From: UBA961 sp041191145
GTDB taxonomy: Bacteria > Bacteroidota > Ignavibacteria > Kapaibacteriales > UBA961
Direction: 5' to 3'
DNA: 64,000 nucleotides
Assembly: GCA_041191145.1 (NCBI GenBank)
Contig: JBEEPK010000002.1
Coordinates: 10,433-74,432 of the forward strand
Position numbers and translations under genes: made by a program. Below are positions 8,819 to 17,314 of the stretch, piece by piece. A model generated the notes under the pieces. The model saw only the letters and a list, made by a program, of their open reading frames with translations. It did no database searches and was not told the origin of the DNA. The stretch's first letter is position 1, and each line of letters opens with the position of its first letter.

Positions 8819-9880
8819 ATGAAGAAAATTCTCATACCAACAACAATCATCGTCTTTCTTGCGATCATTATTGGTGTATTGGAGTATAACAAATCGAAGG
8901 CAGAACAAGTTATTGCCAAGCAGACCTTTGTTCAAAATGCAATTCCAGTGACAATTGCCGAAGCTGAGATAACCGATCTTAGCAATTCACTCACATTAAT
9001 CGGCACAATCATGGCCGGAAGTGATGTCAATATCGTATCAGAGGCAGGTGGACGAATTATACGATTACAAGCAAATCCAGGTCAATTTGTTTCAGCAGGA
9101 TCAGTAATAGCTGAAATTGATTCAGAATTGCGAAGAGCTTCTGTCATGAATGCACAAGCAGCTTATGATAAAGCAAAAACGGATTATGATAGAACTGAGA
9201 AAATGTTCAAAGAGGGCGTTGTGAATGCAATGCAAATGGATCAGGCACGATATGGATTTCAAGCTTCTGAAGCTCAACTCATTATGTCGAAAAGACAATT
9301 GCGTGATACAAAAGTCACAACGCCTATCAGCGGAATTATCAATGCAAGAATGGTGGATCAAGGAGCGACTGTGGGTATTAATGCTGTGATTGCAAATATC
9401 GTTGATATTTCCACTTTAAAAGTGAAAGTAAATGTGTCTGAAAAAGATGCATTTGCATTGAAAAATGGTGATAAAGTTATTGTAACAACTGATGTATATA
9501 CAGGAATTGAATTCCCGGGTACAGTTTCTTCGATAGCTCCCAAAGCTGATGAAGCTCATACATATCCAATTGAAATCCGCATGTCAAATTCAAAACAATA
9601 TCCATTAAAGGCGGGTATGTTTGGAAGAGTATCATTCACAAGTATTAAAAAATCTGATGCTTTGATTATACCACGAAGTGCATTGATAGGAAGTATCAAA
9701 AATCCAAAAGTGTTTGTCGTTACAGATGGAAAAGCAGAATTGCGTGATGTACAAACAGGCGCTGATGCAGGAACAAAACTTGAGATTATATCGGGTTTGC
9801 AAGCAGGAGAGTCAATAGTTACGAATGGACAAAACAATCTTCGTCCTGGATCGAAAGTCACCATTATCAATAAGAAGTAA
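8819..9880 (+). CDS. RND efflux periplasmic adaptor (membrane fusion protein)
   Basis: A 353-residue periplasmic adaptor of the HlyD/AcrA type that joins the RND pump to TolC. An N-terminal membrane anchor (KKILIPTTIIVFLAIIIGV) is followed by the first lipoyl half (AGSDVNIVSEAGGRIIRL, PGQFVSAGSVIAEID), a short coiled-coil hairpin (about 110-160), the second lipoyl half (TPISGIINARMVDQGATV) and beta-barrel and membrane-proximal domains (SALIGSIKNPKVFVV, GLQAGESIVTNGQNNLRPGS). I start at ATG 8819; an in-frame ATG at 8783 lies inside the end of the tolC gene and would put a charged segment before the anchor. Confidence 0.93.
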   Translation: MKKILIPTTIIVFLAIIIGVLEYNKSKAEQVIAKQTFVQNAIPVTIAEAEITDLSNSLTLIGTIMAGSDVNIVSEAGGRIIRLQANPGQFVSAGSVIAEIDSELRRASVMNAQAAYDKAKTDYDRTEKMFKEGVVNAMQMDQARYGFQASEAQLIMSKRQLRDTKVTTPISGIINARMVDQGATVGINAVIANIVDISTLKVKVNVSEKDAFALKNGDKVIVTTDVYTGIEFPGTVSSIAPKADEAHTYPIEIRMSNSKQYPLKAGMFGRVSFTSIKKSDALIIPRSALIGSIKNPKVFVVTDGKAELRDVQTGADAGTKLEIISGLQAGESIVTNGQNNLRPGSKVTIINKK

Positions 9881-9888
9881 ATACCACA

Positions 9889-12800
9889 ATGACTATCACC
9901 GAATTATCAATAAAAAGGCCGACACTTGTTGTTGTATTATTTACAGTGCTCGGTATCCTGGGTGTTTTTGGCTATTCACAATTGAAATATGAATTATTGC
10001 CAAAAATTAGTCCTCCTGTTGTGGTTATTACAACAATATACCCCGGTGCTTCGCCTCAAGAAGTTGAAAATGGAATTACCAAATACATCGAGGATGCTGT
10101 TTCCTCACTAGATAAGGTTACGGCAGTACGCTCGACTTCTGCTGAAGGTATTTCAGTTGTCACCATTGAATTGACTCAATCTGCAAAAGTTGATATCGCC
10201 TTACAAGATGCACAGAGAAAAGTCAATGCCGCCCAACAATTGCTTCCCAAGGATGCCAGAACTCCGGTTCTGTCAAAAATAGCTCTTGATGAAATTCCTG
10301 TTTTGCGTGTTGGTGCAACGAGTACGATGAACACTCGTGAATTTTATCAATTCATGAAGGATAAGATTCAGCCCGCTTTGTCGAAAGTCGAAGGTGTTGG
10401 TAATATCTCTTTGCTTGGTGGAGAAGAAAGAGAAATTAAAGTGAATGTTGATATTGAAAAAGTTCGTGGTTATGGACTTGGCCTAAATCAAATCGCAGGC
10501 ATGATCAAAGCTTCCAATTTGGATTTTCCAACAGGAAAAATCAAGGATAGTGATGGACAATTCATTGTTCGTTTAGCTGGGAAATTTTCAACAATCGAGC
10601 AAATCGAGAATATCATCATTGGTAGATCTAAATCGGGTGGTGATATCAAATTGAAAGACATAGCAGAAATTGAGGATGGTCGAAAAGAATATGCATCTAT
10701 CAGTAGATTGAATGGAATCACGACAATCGCCGTTCTCGTGCAAAAACAAAGTGATGCCAATTCAGTGGATGTGAGCAAAAAAGTACGCGCTCAAATGAAG
10801 AGTCTCGAAGAACAATATGCCGAGAAGAAACTCGCATTTACAATTGCCCAAGATGGATCTTTGTTTACAATCGAAGCTGCAGATGCAGTGAAATTCGATC
10901 TCATCATAGCAATTATCCTCGTAGCTGCAGTGATGTTCATCTTTCTGCATTCACTTCGTAATTCATTGATCGTTATGATTGCCATTCCCGCATCGCTTCT
11001 AACCACCATCTTTGCGATGTACATGCTCAATTATTCGTTCAATTTGATGACACTCCTTGCGATGTCACTCGTGATCGGTATTCTCGTCGATGATTCAATC
11101 GTGGTATTGGAGAATATTTACAGACATCTTGAAATGGGAAAAGACAGGATTACTGCTTCCATTGAAGGTAGAAATGAAATTGGATTTGCAGCTTTGTCGA
11201 TCACTCTTGTGGATGTCGTGGTATTTGTTCCACTATCGGTTGTCGGTGGTTTGGTTGGTAATATCATGCGTGAATTTGCGGTGGTCGTATTCACCTCAAC
11301 TCTCATGAGTTTGCTTGTTTCATTTACGATCACACCTGCTCTTGCTTCAAGACTTGCTAAACATGAACATCTTTCTCAAAATTCTCTCATGGGCAGACTC
11401 GCCTTAATGTTTGAGAGATTCTTTGATAAGATTACGGGTCAATATGAACAAGTACTCGAATGGGCTTTACGAAAGCGATTGAGCAGAATGATTGTAATTA
11501 TTGGATCTTTCTTGGCAATCATCGGTGGCATGGCTCTGGTACCTCTTGGATATATCGGTGCTGAGTTCATTTCTCAATCAGATCGTGGTGAATTTGCAGT
11601 CACTGTAGAGATGCCTCCACAATATTCCGTTGAAGAAACAAATTATACGGCACTCTATATCGAAGAATTATTGAGAAGTTTTCCTGAGACAGAGCGAATA
11701 TTTACATCTGTTGGTGTTTCCAATGAAGGATTGATTGGGCAAAATTCAAATAATGCTGCAGAATTTAATGTAACCCTGAAGCCAGCCAAACAAAGACAGC
11801 GCTCGACAGATGAGATCGGTATGCTGATGAAAGAAAAAATATCAACGATTCCAGGCGCAAAAGTCCGAGTAAATCCCATTGGTATTTTTGGTACGGCTAA
11901 TCAAACGCCAATCCAAATCGTGGTGAATGGAACGAGTTTTGAGGAAGTCTATGCTTCCGCTTCAAAACTTGCGAATGTAGCAAGATCTATCAAAGGAGCT
12001 CAAGATGTCCGATTGAGCGTTGATGATGGAAAACCCGAATCCAGAATTGAAATTGATCGTGATAAATTGGCAGCATTTGGTTTGACCATCGGTGAAATAG
12101 GAAATTCATTGCAGATTGCACTAACTGGTGACAATTCCGCGAAATATCGTGATGGAAATACTGAATATGATATGCGTATTTTCCTCGATGAATATGATCG
12201 TTCGGAAACAGAGAAATTACTTCGCTTGCCATTTATTAATGCAAAAGGACAACAAGTTGAATTGCAACAATTCGCCTCGATTGTACCCGCAAGTGGTCCA
12301 ACCAAATTGCAAAGGGAAAATCGCAATACGGCAATTACTGTCTTTTCTCAAGCTGTAGGCAGACCTTCTGGCAATATCGTTGCTGATATTCAAAAAGGAA
12401 TGGAAAAAGAGCAATTGCCTGCTGGTGTATCAATTTCTTATCTCGGGGATCAAAAGAATATGCAAGAATCATTTGTGAGCCTGGGACTTGCTCTCGGCGC
12501 AGCGATTCTATTTGTGTATTTGATCATGGTTGCTTTATATGATTCATATATTTATCCATTTGTGGTATTATTCTCCATACCGGTTGCATTTGTTGGAGCT
12601 TTACTCGCGATGGCATTGAATATGAAAGCATTGGGTATATTTCCAATCTTGGGTATCATCATGATGATTGGATTGGTGGCAAAAAATGCGATTTTGCTTG
12701 TAGATAGAGCCAATCAAAATCGTCTTGAAGGTTTGTCGATCATGGAATCGCTTTTGGAATCAGGTCGTACCAGATTGCGACCCATCCTCATGACAACAGT

Positions 12801-13035
12801 GGCAATGGTTTTGGGAATGCTTCCAATTGCAGTTTCGAAAAGTTCAGGAGCTGAATGGAAAACCGGATTGGCATGGGCCATCATTGGAGGTTTGACCAGC
12901 TCGCTACTCCTAACATTGGTATTGGTTCCGGTGATTTATCATATCGTTGAATCAATAAAAGATAAAAGGGCAAAAAAGAAATCAAAGACATCAGATCGTA
13001 CACTTGCTGAAATGAATGAAGGATTTACTTCATGA
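9889..13035 (+). CDS. RND family multidrug efflux permease (HAE1/AcrB-like)
   Basis: A 1048-residue inner membrane proton-driven drug exporter. The N-terminus ITELSIKRPTLVVVLF is typical of the HAE1 group. Twelve transmembrane helices in two sets are expected, with two large periplasmic loops. The proton-relay residues are present: the adjacent aspartates in GILVDDSIVVLENI (TM4) and the lysine in IGLVAKNAILLVD (TM10). It follows the adaptor by 8 bases. The stop TGA at 13033-13035 overlaps the ATG of the small membrane protein downstream. Substrate range is not predictable from sequence. Confidence 0.95.
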   Translation: MTITELSIKRPTLVVVLFTVLGILGVFGYSQLKYELLPKISPPVVVITTIYPGASPQEVENGITKYIEDAVSSLDKVTAVRSTSAEGISVVTIELTQSAKVDIALQDAQRKVNAAQQLLPKDARTPVLSKIALDEIPVLRVGATSTMNTREFYQFMKDKIQPALSKVEGVGNISLLGGEEREIKVNVDIEKVRGYGLGLNQIAGMIKASNLDFPTGKIKDSDGQFIVRLAGKFSTIEQIENIIIGRSKSGGDIKLKDIAEIEDGRKEYASISRLNGITTIAVLVQKQSDANSVDVSKKVRAQMKSLEEQYAEKKLAFTIAQDGSLFTIEAADAVKFDLIIAIILVAAVMFIFLHSLRNSLIVMIAIPASLLTTIFAMYMLNYSFNLMTLLAMSLVIGILVDDSIVVLENIYRHLEMGKDRITASIEGRNEIGFAALSITLVDVVVFVPLSVVGGLVGNIMREFAVVVFTSTLMSLLVSFTITPALASRLAKHEHLSQNSLMGRLALMFERFFDKITGQYEQVLEWALRKRLSRMIVIIGSFLAIIGGMALVPLGYIGAEFISQSDRGEFAVTVEMPPQYSVEETNYTALYIEELLRSFPETERIFTSVGVSNEGLIGQNSNNAAEFNVTLKPAKQRQRSTDEIGMLMKEKISTIPGAKVRVNPIGIFGTANQTPIQIVVNGTSFEEVYASASKLANVARSIKGAQDVRLSVDDGKPESRIEIDRDKLAAFGLTIGEIGNSLQIALTGDNSAKYRDGNTEYDMRIFLDEYDRSETEKLLRLPFINAKGQQVELQQFASIVPASGPTKLQRENRNTAITVFSQAVGRPSGNIVADIQKGMEKEQLPAGVSISYLGDQKNMQESFVSLGLALGAAILFVYLIMVALYDSYIYPFVVLFSIPVAFVGALLAMALNMKALGIFPILGIIMMIGLVAKNAILLVDRANQNRLEGLSIMESLLESGRTRLRPILMTTVAMVLGMLPIAVSKSSGAEWKTGLAWAIIGGLTSSLLLTLVLVPVIYHIVESIKDKRAKKKSKTSDRTLAEMNEGFTS

Positions 13036-13208
13036 CATTACATGTGATCACTGGAATGCTCTGCTTATTCTTATTCGGCAGAATGCTCTTTCTATTCAAA
13101 TCATTGGGAGACAAACAGAAGCAAAATTCTCCCATTTTGAAGGAATTGCTCACTTTACTTGGATTGACGGCATTATTGCCATTCATACTATCATTATTTG
13201 CACATTGA
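13032..13208 (+). CDS. Small hydrophobic membrane protein (58 residues), unknown function
   Basis: A short gene I found by reading the frame that starts inside the RND stop codon (ATGA at 13032-13035). It encodes 58 residues: a first hydrophobic helix (about 3-22, with LCLFLFGRMLFLF), a charged loop (KSLGDKQKQNSPILKE) and a second hydrophobic helix (about 39-57, LLTLLGLTALLPFILSLF), ending at TGA 13206-13208. It is predicted to be a helical hairpin in the inner membrane. The stop overlaps a TTG that starts the next gene (TTGA). Position suggests an accessory subunit of the RND pump, comparable in idea to AcrZ-type small proteins, but no homology is claimed. Confidence 0.7.
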   Translation: MTLHVITGMLCLFLFGRMLFLFKSLGDKQKQNSPILKELLTLLGLTALLPFILSLFAH

Positions 13209-15784
13209 AGAAATTGATTCATAAATATCTATCATTGGGATGTATCATTTTCATGATTGCATCCCATCTTGCATTCGGGGAAATGCAAGATCAAGTTTCC
13301 TTTGTTCTGATGAAACAATTGAGAATGCCGATTGCTCAATCATATTTGACTGATGTAGAATTGCCAATGGAGTATATTCTAAATCAATGGAAAGCAGGAT
13401 ATCATGTATCTGGAATATCACATGGTGATAAAGGGTATGCCATAATCATGAATGGCGGTTTGATTCCTCAGAAAATTATATCATCGGATACTTTTCCAAG
13501 CACTCAATTGCGAGATTATATGGCAATGGGTTTTCGCATGACTTCAATTTCAGCACATGCGGGAAAATGGGATATAGTTATGTCACTCGAAAATGGAGTA
13601 TACTCTCAAGTTATAACCACACACACTCAATTTCCTGCAAAGCATATTCAAGAATATTGGGAGAAAGGATTTCGCATCGCATGCATTGAGTTTGGGAATG
13701 GTTTATGGACTCTTGCCATGAATAGGGCAATGTTCACACAATCACAATCCTATGTCACCACTGATTCAATCCCCGAGAGAATTACATCTCTCATGAAAGG
13801 ACTTGCAATAAGATCTTGCATGAATGTTCAAGGTAAATATTTTATTGTCGGAGAGGGCGGAGATGATGGCGCGCCGTATTTGCTTCTCTCAAAAGATTCA
13901 CTCCGAAAGGAGATAATCGATACAGCATGGCAGAAGCGGTATGCTCTTTTGGAGTTTCAAATGGAGAGAAAACCTATACGGTATATGCTTCCTGAATATC
14001 AATTGAAAGAACAATTCATTGAGTCATTGGATCTTACCACTGTGCCATCAGACTCAATGCGACATGAAGAATTTAATACACATATTTTGATATGCAAAGA
14101 TCATGGTAGCGCTCGAATTGCGATGCGAAGAAGAGCTCAATCGTATTTATTGAGAAAGGATACTGCTTCAGCGATTGATGTATATGTGCGATATAGAGAA
14201 CTCATCCCGAAGCATAGAGCATGGATTGATTCTTCGATTGCATTGCTCACCATGCCTATCCAACCATTGGAAATCATCAATATCGGACAACCCATCAATA
14301 CAAATGGATCCGAATGGGACCCGGTGCCATCACCTGATGGAAAATATTTGTTCCTCTCCGTGAGAGATCGCATTGGTGGGGAAGGAAGACAAGATGTATT
14401 TGTCTCCGAACGAAAGGATTCACTTCCTGGATCTCCATGGGGAATCCCAAAAAGCATTGGACAAGGCGTGAATTCTGCACAAGGTGAAGAAACGATAGAC
14501 AATGTTTCAACAGATGGTAATACAATTTTATTATCAGGAACATTCCCCGGATCATATGGAAAATTTGACATTTATACAGCAGAAAGAACTTCATTTGGTT
14601 GGGATAATCTCAGACAAATGCCTCGTCCAATCAATTCAGAATATCATGATGAAAGTGGATGTTTCAGCTCAGATGGAAGAGTTATTTTATTTAGTTCTGA
14701 AAGACCAGGTGGAATTGGTGGGATAACAGTACCCATGAATTATCGTTATGCAGATGGAACGCATGGGAATATGGATTTATGGGCTTGCATCAAAACTGAT
14801 ACAGGATGGAGTGAACCAATCAATCTCGGACCAAATATCAATACTCCATTTGCCGAACGCTCACTGTTTCTACATCCTGATGGTAGGACTTTGTATTTCT
14901 CAAGCAATGGACATCCCGGACTTGGCGGTTTGGATGTATACAAATCATATAGGGTACATGAAGATTCTTGGACTGAATGGACTGTTCCTCAAAACTTGGG
15001 TCGCTCCATCAATACATTGGATGATGATTTCAGTTATAAAATCACGGTGAATGGTGATACTGCCTATTATGCGGCTCAAGATGCTCCGGGAGGCTTTGGA
15101 CAATGGGATGTGTATAGAGTGATACTTCCAAAAGATGTAAGACCGCAACCAATTGCATCTATTTCAGGAAAAGTGATTTCAAAGAAAGATGGACTTTCCA
15201 TTTCCGCAACAATCATCTGGGAAGATCTGAGCACCGGAAAAACAATTGGTTCATCGAGAATCAATCCGGTAGATGGCTCATTTTTCATCGTTCTTCCACT
15301 CGGAAAAAAATATGGATATTATGCAAGCTCTCCAGGGTACTTTCCTTCATCATCAAATATTGATTTACGAAAAAACACAAAATCATTGACAAGAAAACAA
15401 ATCATCGAATTGTCTAAAATGCCTGATGAACAAGCAAAAGAAGTTACTATTGAATTGACCAATGTCTTCTTTGACTTCCTTTCTTCCGAACTCTTGAAAG
15501 ATTCATATCCTGAATTACAAAGATTGGCTGATATCATCAAAGAAAGAAAGTATCAGAAAATCCTCATAGCCGGACATACTGATGATAGGGGGTCTGATGC
15601 ATTCAATAATGATCTTTCACAAAAAAGGGCAGAATCCGTGAAAAAGTATCTTGTTAGCTTGGGAATTGCATCAGAATACCTGAAAACGCAGGGATTTGGG
15701 AAGAGAAAACCACGATATGTCGGGAAATCTGAGGAAGAAAGAGCGGGTAATAGAAGAGTGGAAGTCACCATAATCAAAGAATAA
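13205..15784 (+). CDS. PD40 beta-propeller / CRD / OmpA-family outer membrane protein
   Basis: A large envelope protein (859 residues from the chosen TTG at 13205). Order of parts: signal peptide (KKLIHK then a hydrophobic core to about residue 25); four repeats of about 50 residues with the pattern W..G..I..I..G.G.W.I.M.. (about 45-220, resembling DUF7477-type repeats); a TPR-like helical stretch (about 290-345); PD40/WD40-like propeller blades with WDPVPSPDGKYLFLS and SSNGHPGLGGLDVY (about 365-650); a carboxypeptidase-regulatory-like domain starting at ISGKVISKKDG; and a C-terminal OmpA peptidoglycan-binding domain with AGHTDDRGSDAFNNDLSQKR. The propeller-CRD-OmpA order resembles PorE of the type IX secretion machine. 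The frame runs upstream to 13016, but that part overlaps the small gene and has no signal peptide. Confidence 0.85.
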   Translation: MKKLIHKYLSLGCIIFMIASHLAFGEMQDQVSFVLMKQLRMPIAQSYLTDVELPMEYILNQWKAGYHVSGISHGDKGYAIIMNGGLIPQKIISSDTFPSTQLRDYMAMGFRMTSISAHAGKWDIVMSLENGVYSQVITTHTQFPAKHIQEYWEKGFRIACIEFGNGLWTLAMNRAMFTQSQSYVTTDSIPERITSLMKGLAIRSCMNVQGKYFIVGEGGDDGAPYLLLSKDSLRKEIIDTAWQKRYALLEFQMERKPIRYMLPEYQLKEQFIESLDLTTVPSDSMRHEEFNTHILICKDHGSARIAMRRRAQSYLLRKDTASAIDVYVRYRELIPKHRAWIDSSIALLTMPIQPLEIINIGQPINTNGSEWDPVPSPDGKYLFLSVRDRIGGEGRQDVFVSERKDSLPGSPWGIPKSIGQGVNSAQGEETIDNVSTDGNTILLSGTFPGSYGKFDIYTAERTSFGWDNLRQMPRPINSEYHDESGCFSSDGRVILFSSERPGGIGGITVPMNYRYADGTHGNMDLWACIKTDTGWSEPINLGPNINTPFAERSLFLHPDGRTLYFSSNGHPGLGGLDVYKSYRVHEDSWTEWTVPQNLGRSINTLDDDFSYKITVNGDTAYYAAQDAPGGFGQWDVYRVILPKDVRPQPIASISGKVISKKDGLSISATIIWEDLSTGKTIGSSRINPVDGSFFIVLPLGKKYGYYASSPGYFPSSSNIDLRKNTKSLTRKQIIELSKMPDEQAKEVTIELTNVFFDFLSSELLKDSYPELQRLADIIKERKYQKILIAGHTDDRGSDAFNNDLSQKRAESVKKYLVSLGIASEYLKTQGFGKRKPRYVGKSEEERAGNRRVEVTIIKE

Positions 15785-15799
15785 AGCCCCAAAATTGAA

Positions 15800-15807
15800 T
15801 ATCTTTG
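15800..15807 (+). promoter_or_regulatory. Candidate -7 element upstream of tgt
   Basis: TATCTTTG matches TAnnTTTG and lies 28 bases before the tgt ATG. No TTTG is seen at -33, so this is a weak call. Confidence 0.35.
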
Positions 15808-15835
15808 TGTCCGACTATCATTCATTTGAGCTTCA

Positions 15836-16957
15836 ATGTCCTTCTTTTCCCTGCAACATACAGATCAACATAGCCGAGCAAGAGCCGGTGTTATGCAAAC
15901 AGATCATGGTCAAATCGAAACACCGATCTTCATGCCGGTAGGAACAGTTGGATCTGTCAAAGCCATTGAGCAAAGAGAACTCATTGAGATTGGCGCTCAA
16001 ATCATTCTTGGAAACACCTATCATTTATATCTTCGACCCGGTGAAGATGTTTTGAGTCATTTCGGCGGACATCACCGTTTCATTTCATGGCCTCTGCCGA
16101 TTCTTACCGATTCGGGTGGTTATCAAGTGTTTTCACTCAAAGAATTACGAAAAATAACTGAACAAGGCGTTGAATTTAGATCACATATTGATGGCTCAAA
16201 ACATTTCTTTTCTCCGGAACGAGTGATTGAAATACAGCGTTGTATCGGCAGCGACATCATGATGGTTTTGGATGAATGCACCTCATTTCCCGCAACTCAT
16301 GAAGAAGCCAAAACTTCGATGGATTTGACGCTTCGCTGGGCAAAGAGAAATAAGGATGCTTTTGACAATAGCATACCTAGGTATGGCCATAAGCAATTTC
16401 TTTTCGGTATTGGTCAAGGAAGCACATATAAAGATCTACGTAGTGATTGCATGAATCAATTGATTGATATGAATTTTGATGGTTATGCAATTGGTGGTTT
16501 GGCAGTTGGTGAGCCTTCTTTCGACATGTATGACATCATTGATCATTCAACGAATGCAATGCCAAAAGAAAAGCCGCGATATCTCATGGGAGTTGGCACT
16601 CCTGAAAATATTCTCACCGCGATTGAAATGGGAGTCGATATGTTCGACTGTGTGATGCCTACAAGAAATGCACGCAATGGAACGATTTTCACCACTCGCG
16701 GAAGGATGAATATTCGCAATTTGAAAAATAAATTCAGTGATGAGCCAATCGATCCGGGTTTGGATCTCTATGCTTCACAAGAATTCTCACTTGGCTATTT
16801 GAGACATCTCTTTACGGTTGGAGAAATTGTTGGTTTGCAACTCGCAACATTACAGAATCTAGGATTTTACATGTGGCTTGTTCGCGAAGCCAGAAAACAT
16901 ATTTTGGACAATACATATTCACAATGGAAATCCTCCATACTTGAAATCATACGATAA
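15836..16957 (+). CDS. tgt: tRNA-guanine transglycosylase Tgt, without the zinc-site residues
   Basis: A 373-residue TIM-barrel enzyme that exchanges guanine-34 of certain tRNAs for a queuosine precursor. The active site is intact: D92 in LTDSGGYQVFSL, and the nucleophile D271 in MFDCVMPTRNARNG. The C-terminal zinc site is not: where other bacterial enzymes have C-x-C-x2-C and a later H, this one has L309, L311, S314 and Q340, at exactly the spacing of the E. coli ligands (302, 304, 307, 333). The flanking YLRHLF and NLGFYMWLVREAR segments align well, so this is substitution and not truncation. It may still fold without metal. It precedes yajC by 27 bases, the same tgt-yajC order seen in many bacteria. 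Confidence 0.93.
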   Translation: MSFFSLQHTDQHSRARAGVMQTDHGQIETPIFMPVGTVGSVKAIEQRELIEIGAQIILGNTYHLYLRPGEDVLSHFGGHHRFISWPLPILTDSGGYQVFSLKELRKITEQGVEFRSHIDGSKHFFSPERVIEIQRCIGSDIMMVLDECTSFPATHEEAKTSMDLTLRWAKRNKDAFDNSIPRYGHKQFLFGIGQGSTYKDLRSDCMNQLIDMNFDGYAIGGLAVGEPSFDMYDIIDHSTNAMPKEKPRYLMGVGTPENILTAIEMGVDMFDCVMPTRNARNGTIFTTRGRMNIRNLKNKFSDEPIDPGLDLYASQEFSLGYLRHLFTVGEIVGLQLATLQNLGFYMWLVREARKHILDNTYSQWKSSILEIIR

Positions 16958-16984
16958 GTTTATACATCATTTAAGGTAAAGACA

Positions 16985-17311
16985 ATGCCATTTTTCCCAG
17001 TAGAAGTATTTGCACAAGGTGCCCAAGCAGGAAGTGCAGATCCTATTTCACAATTACTCACTTCACTTCTTCCAATGGCCGCCATATTTGCGGTTTTCTA
17101 TTTCCTTATGATTCGTCCGCAAAGGAAACGTCATAATGATCACATGAAACTGATTTCAGAACTCAAAAAGGGTGATAAAGTGATCACTTCCGCAGGTATT
17201 CACGGCATCGTGGATTCTGTTGATGAATCAGGTATCATCAAATTGAAGATCGCTGAAACAACAATCATCAAGATTGACAAGGTTGCAATTTCTCAGGTAA
17301 ATACTCAATAA
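16985..17311 (+). CDS. yajC: Preprotein translocase accessory subunit YajC
   Basis: A 108-residue inner membrane protein that associates with SecDF during protein export. One transmembrane helix (PMAAIFAVFYFLMIRPQRKR, about 30-50) is followed by the conserved RPQRKR basic patch and a small cytoplasmic domain with LKKGDKVITSAGIHGIVDSV. Length and order are normal for the family. It lies between tgt and ribBA, with 3 bases before ribBA, so the three genes are probably one transcript. Confidence 0.93.
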   Translation: MPFFPVEVFAQGAQAGSADPISQLLTSLLPMAAIFAVFYFLMIRPQRKRHNDHMKLISELKKGDKVITSAGIHGIVDSVDESGIIKLKIAETTIIKIDKVAISQVNTQ

Positions 17312-17314
17312 TCC

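Noticed and set aside
13016..13204. Longer N-terminus for the PD40-OmpA protein
   Set aside because: The extra 63 residues overlap a better small membrane gene and would place the signal peptide inside the protein.
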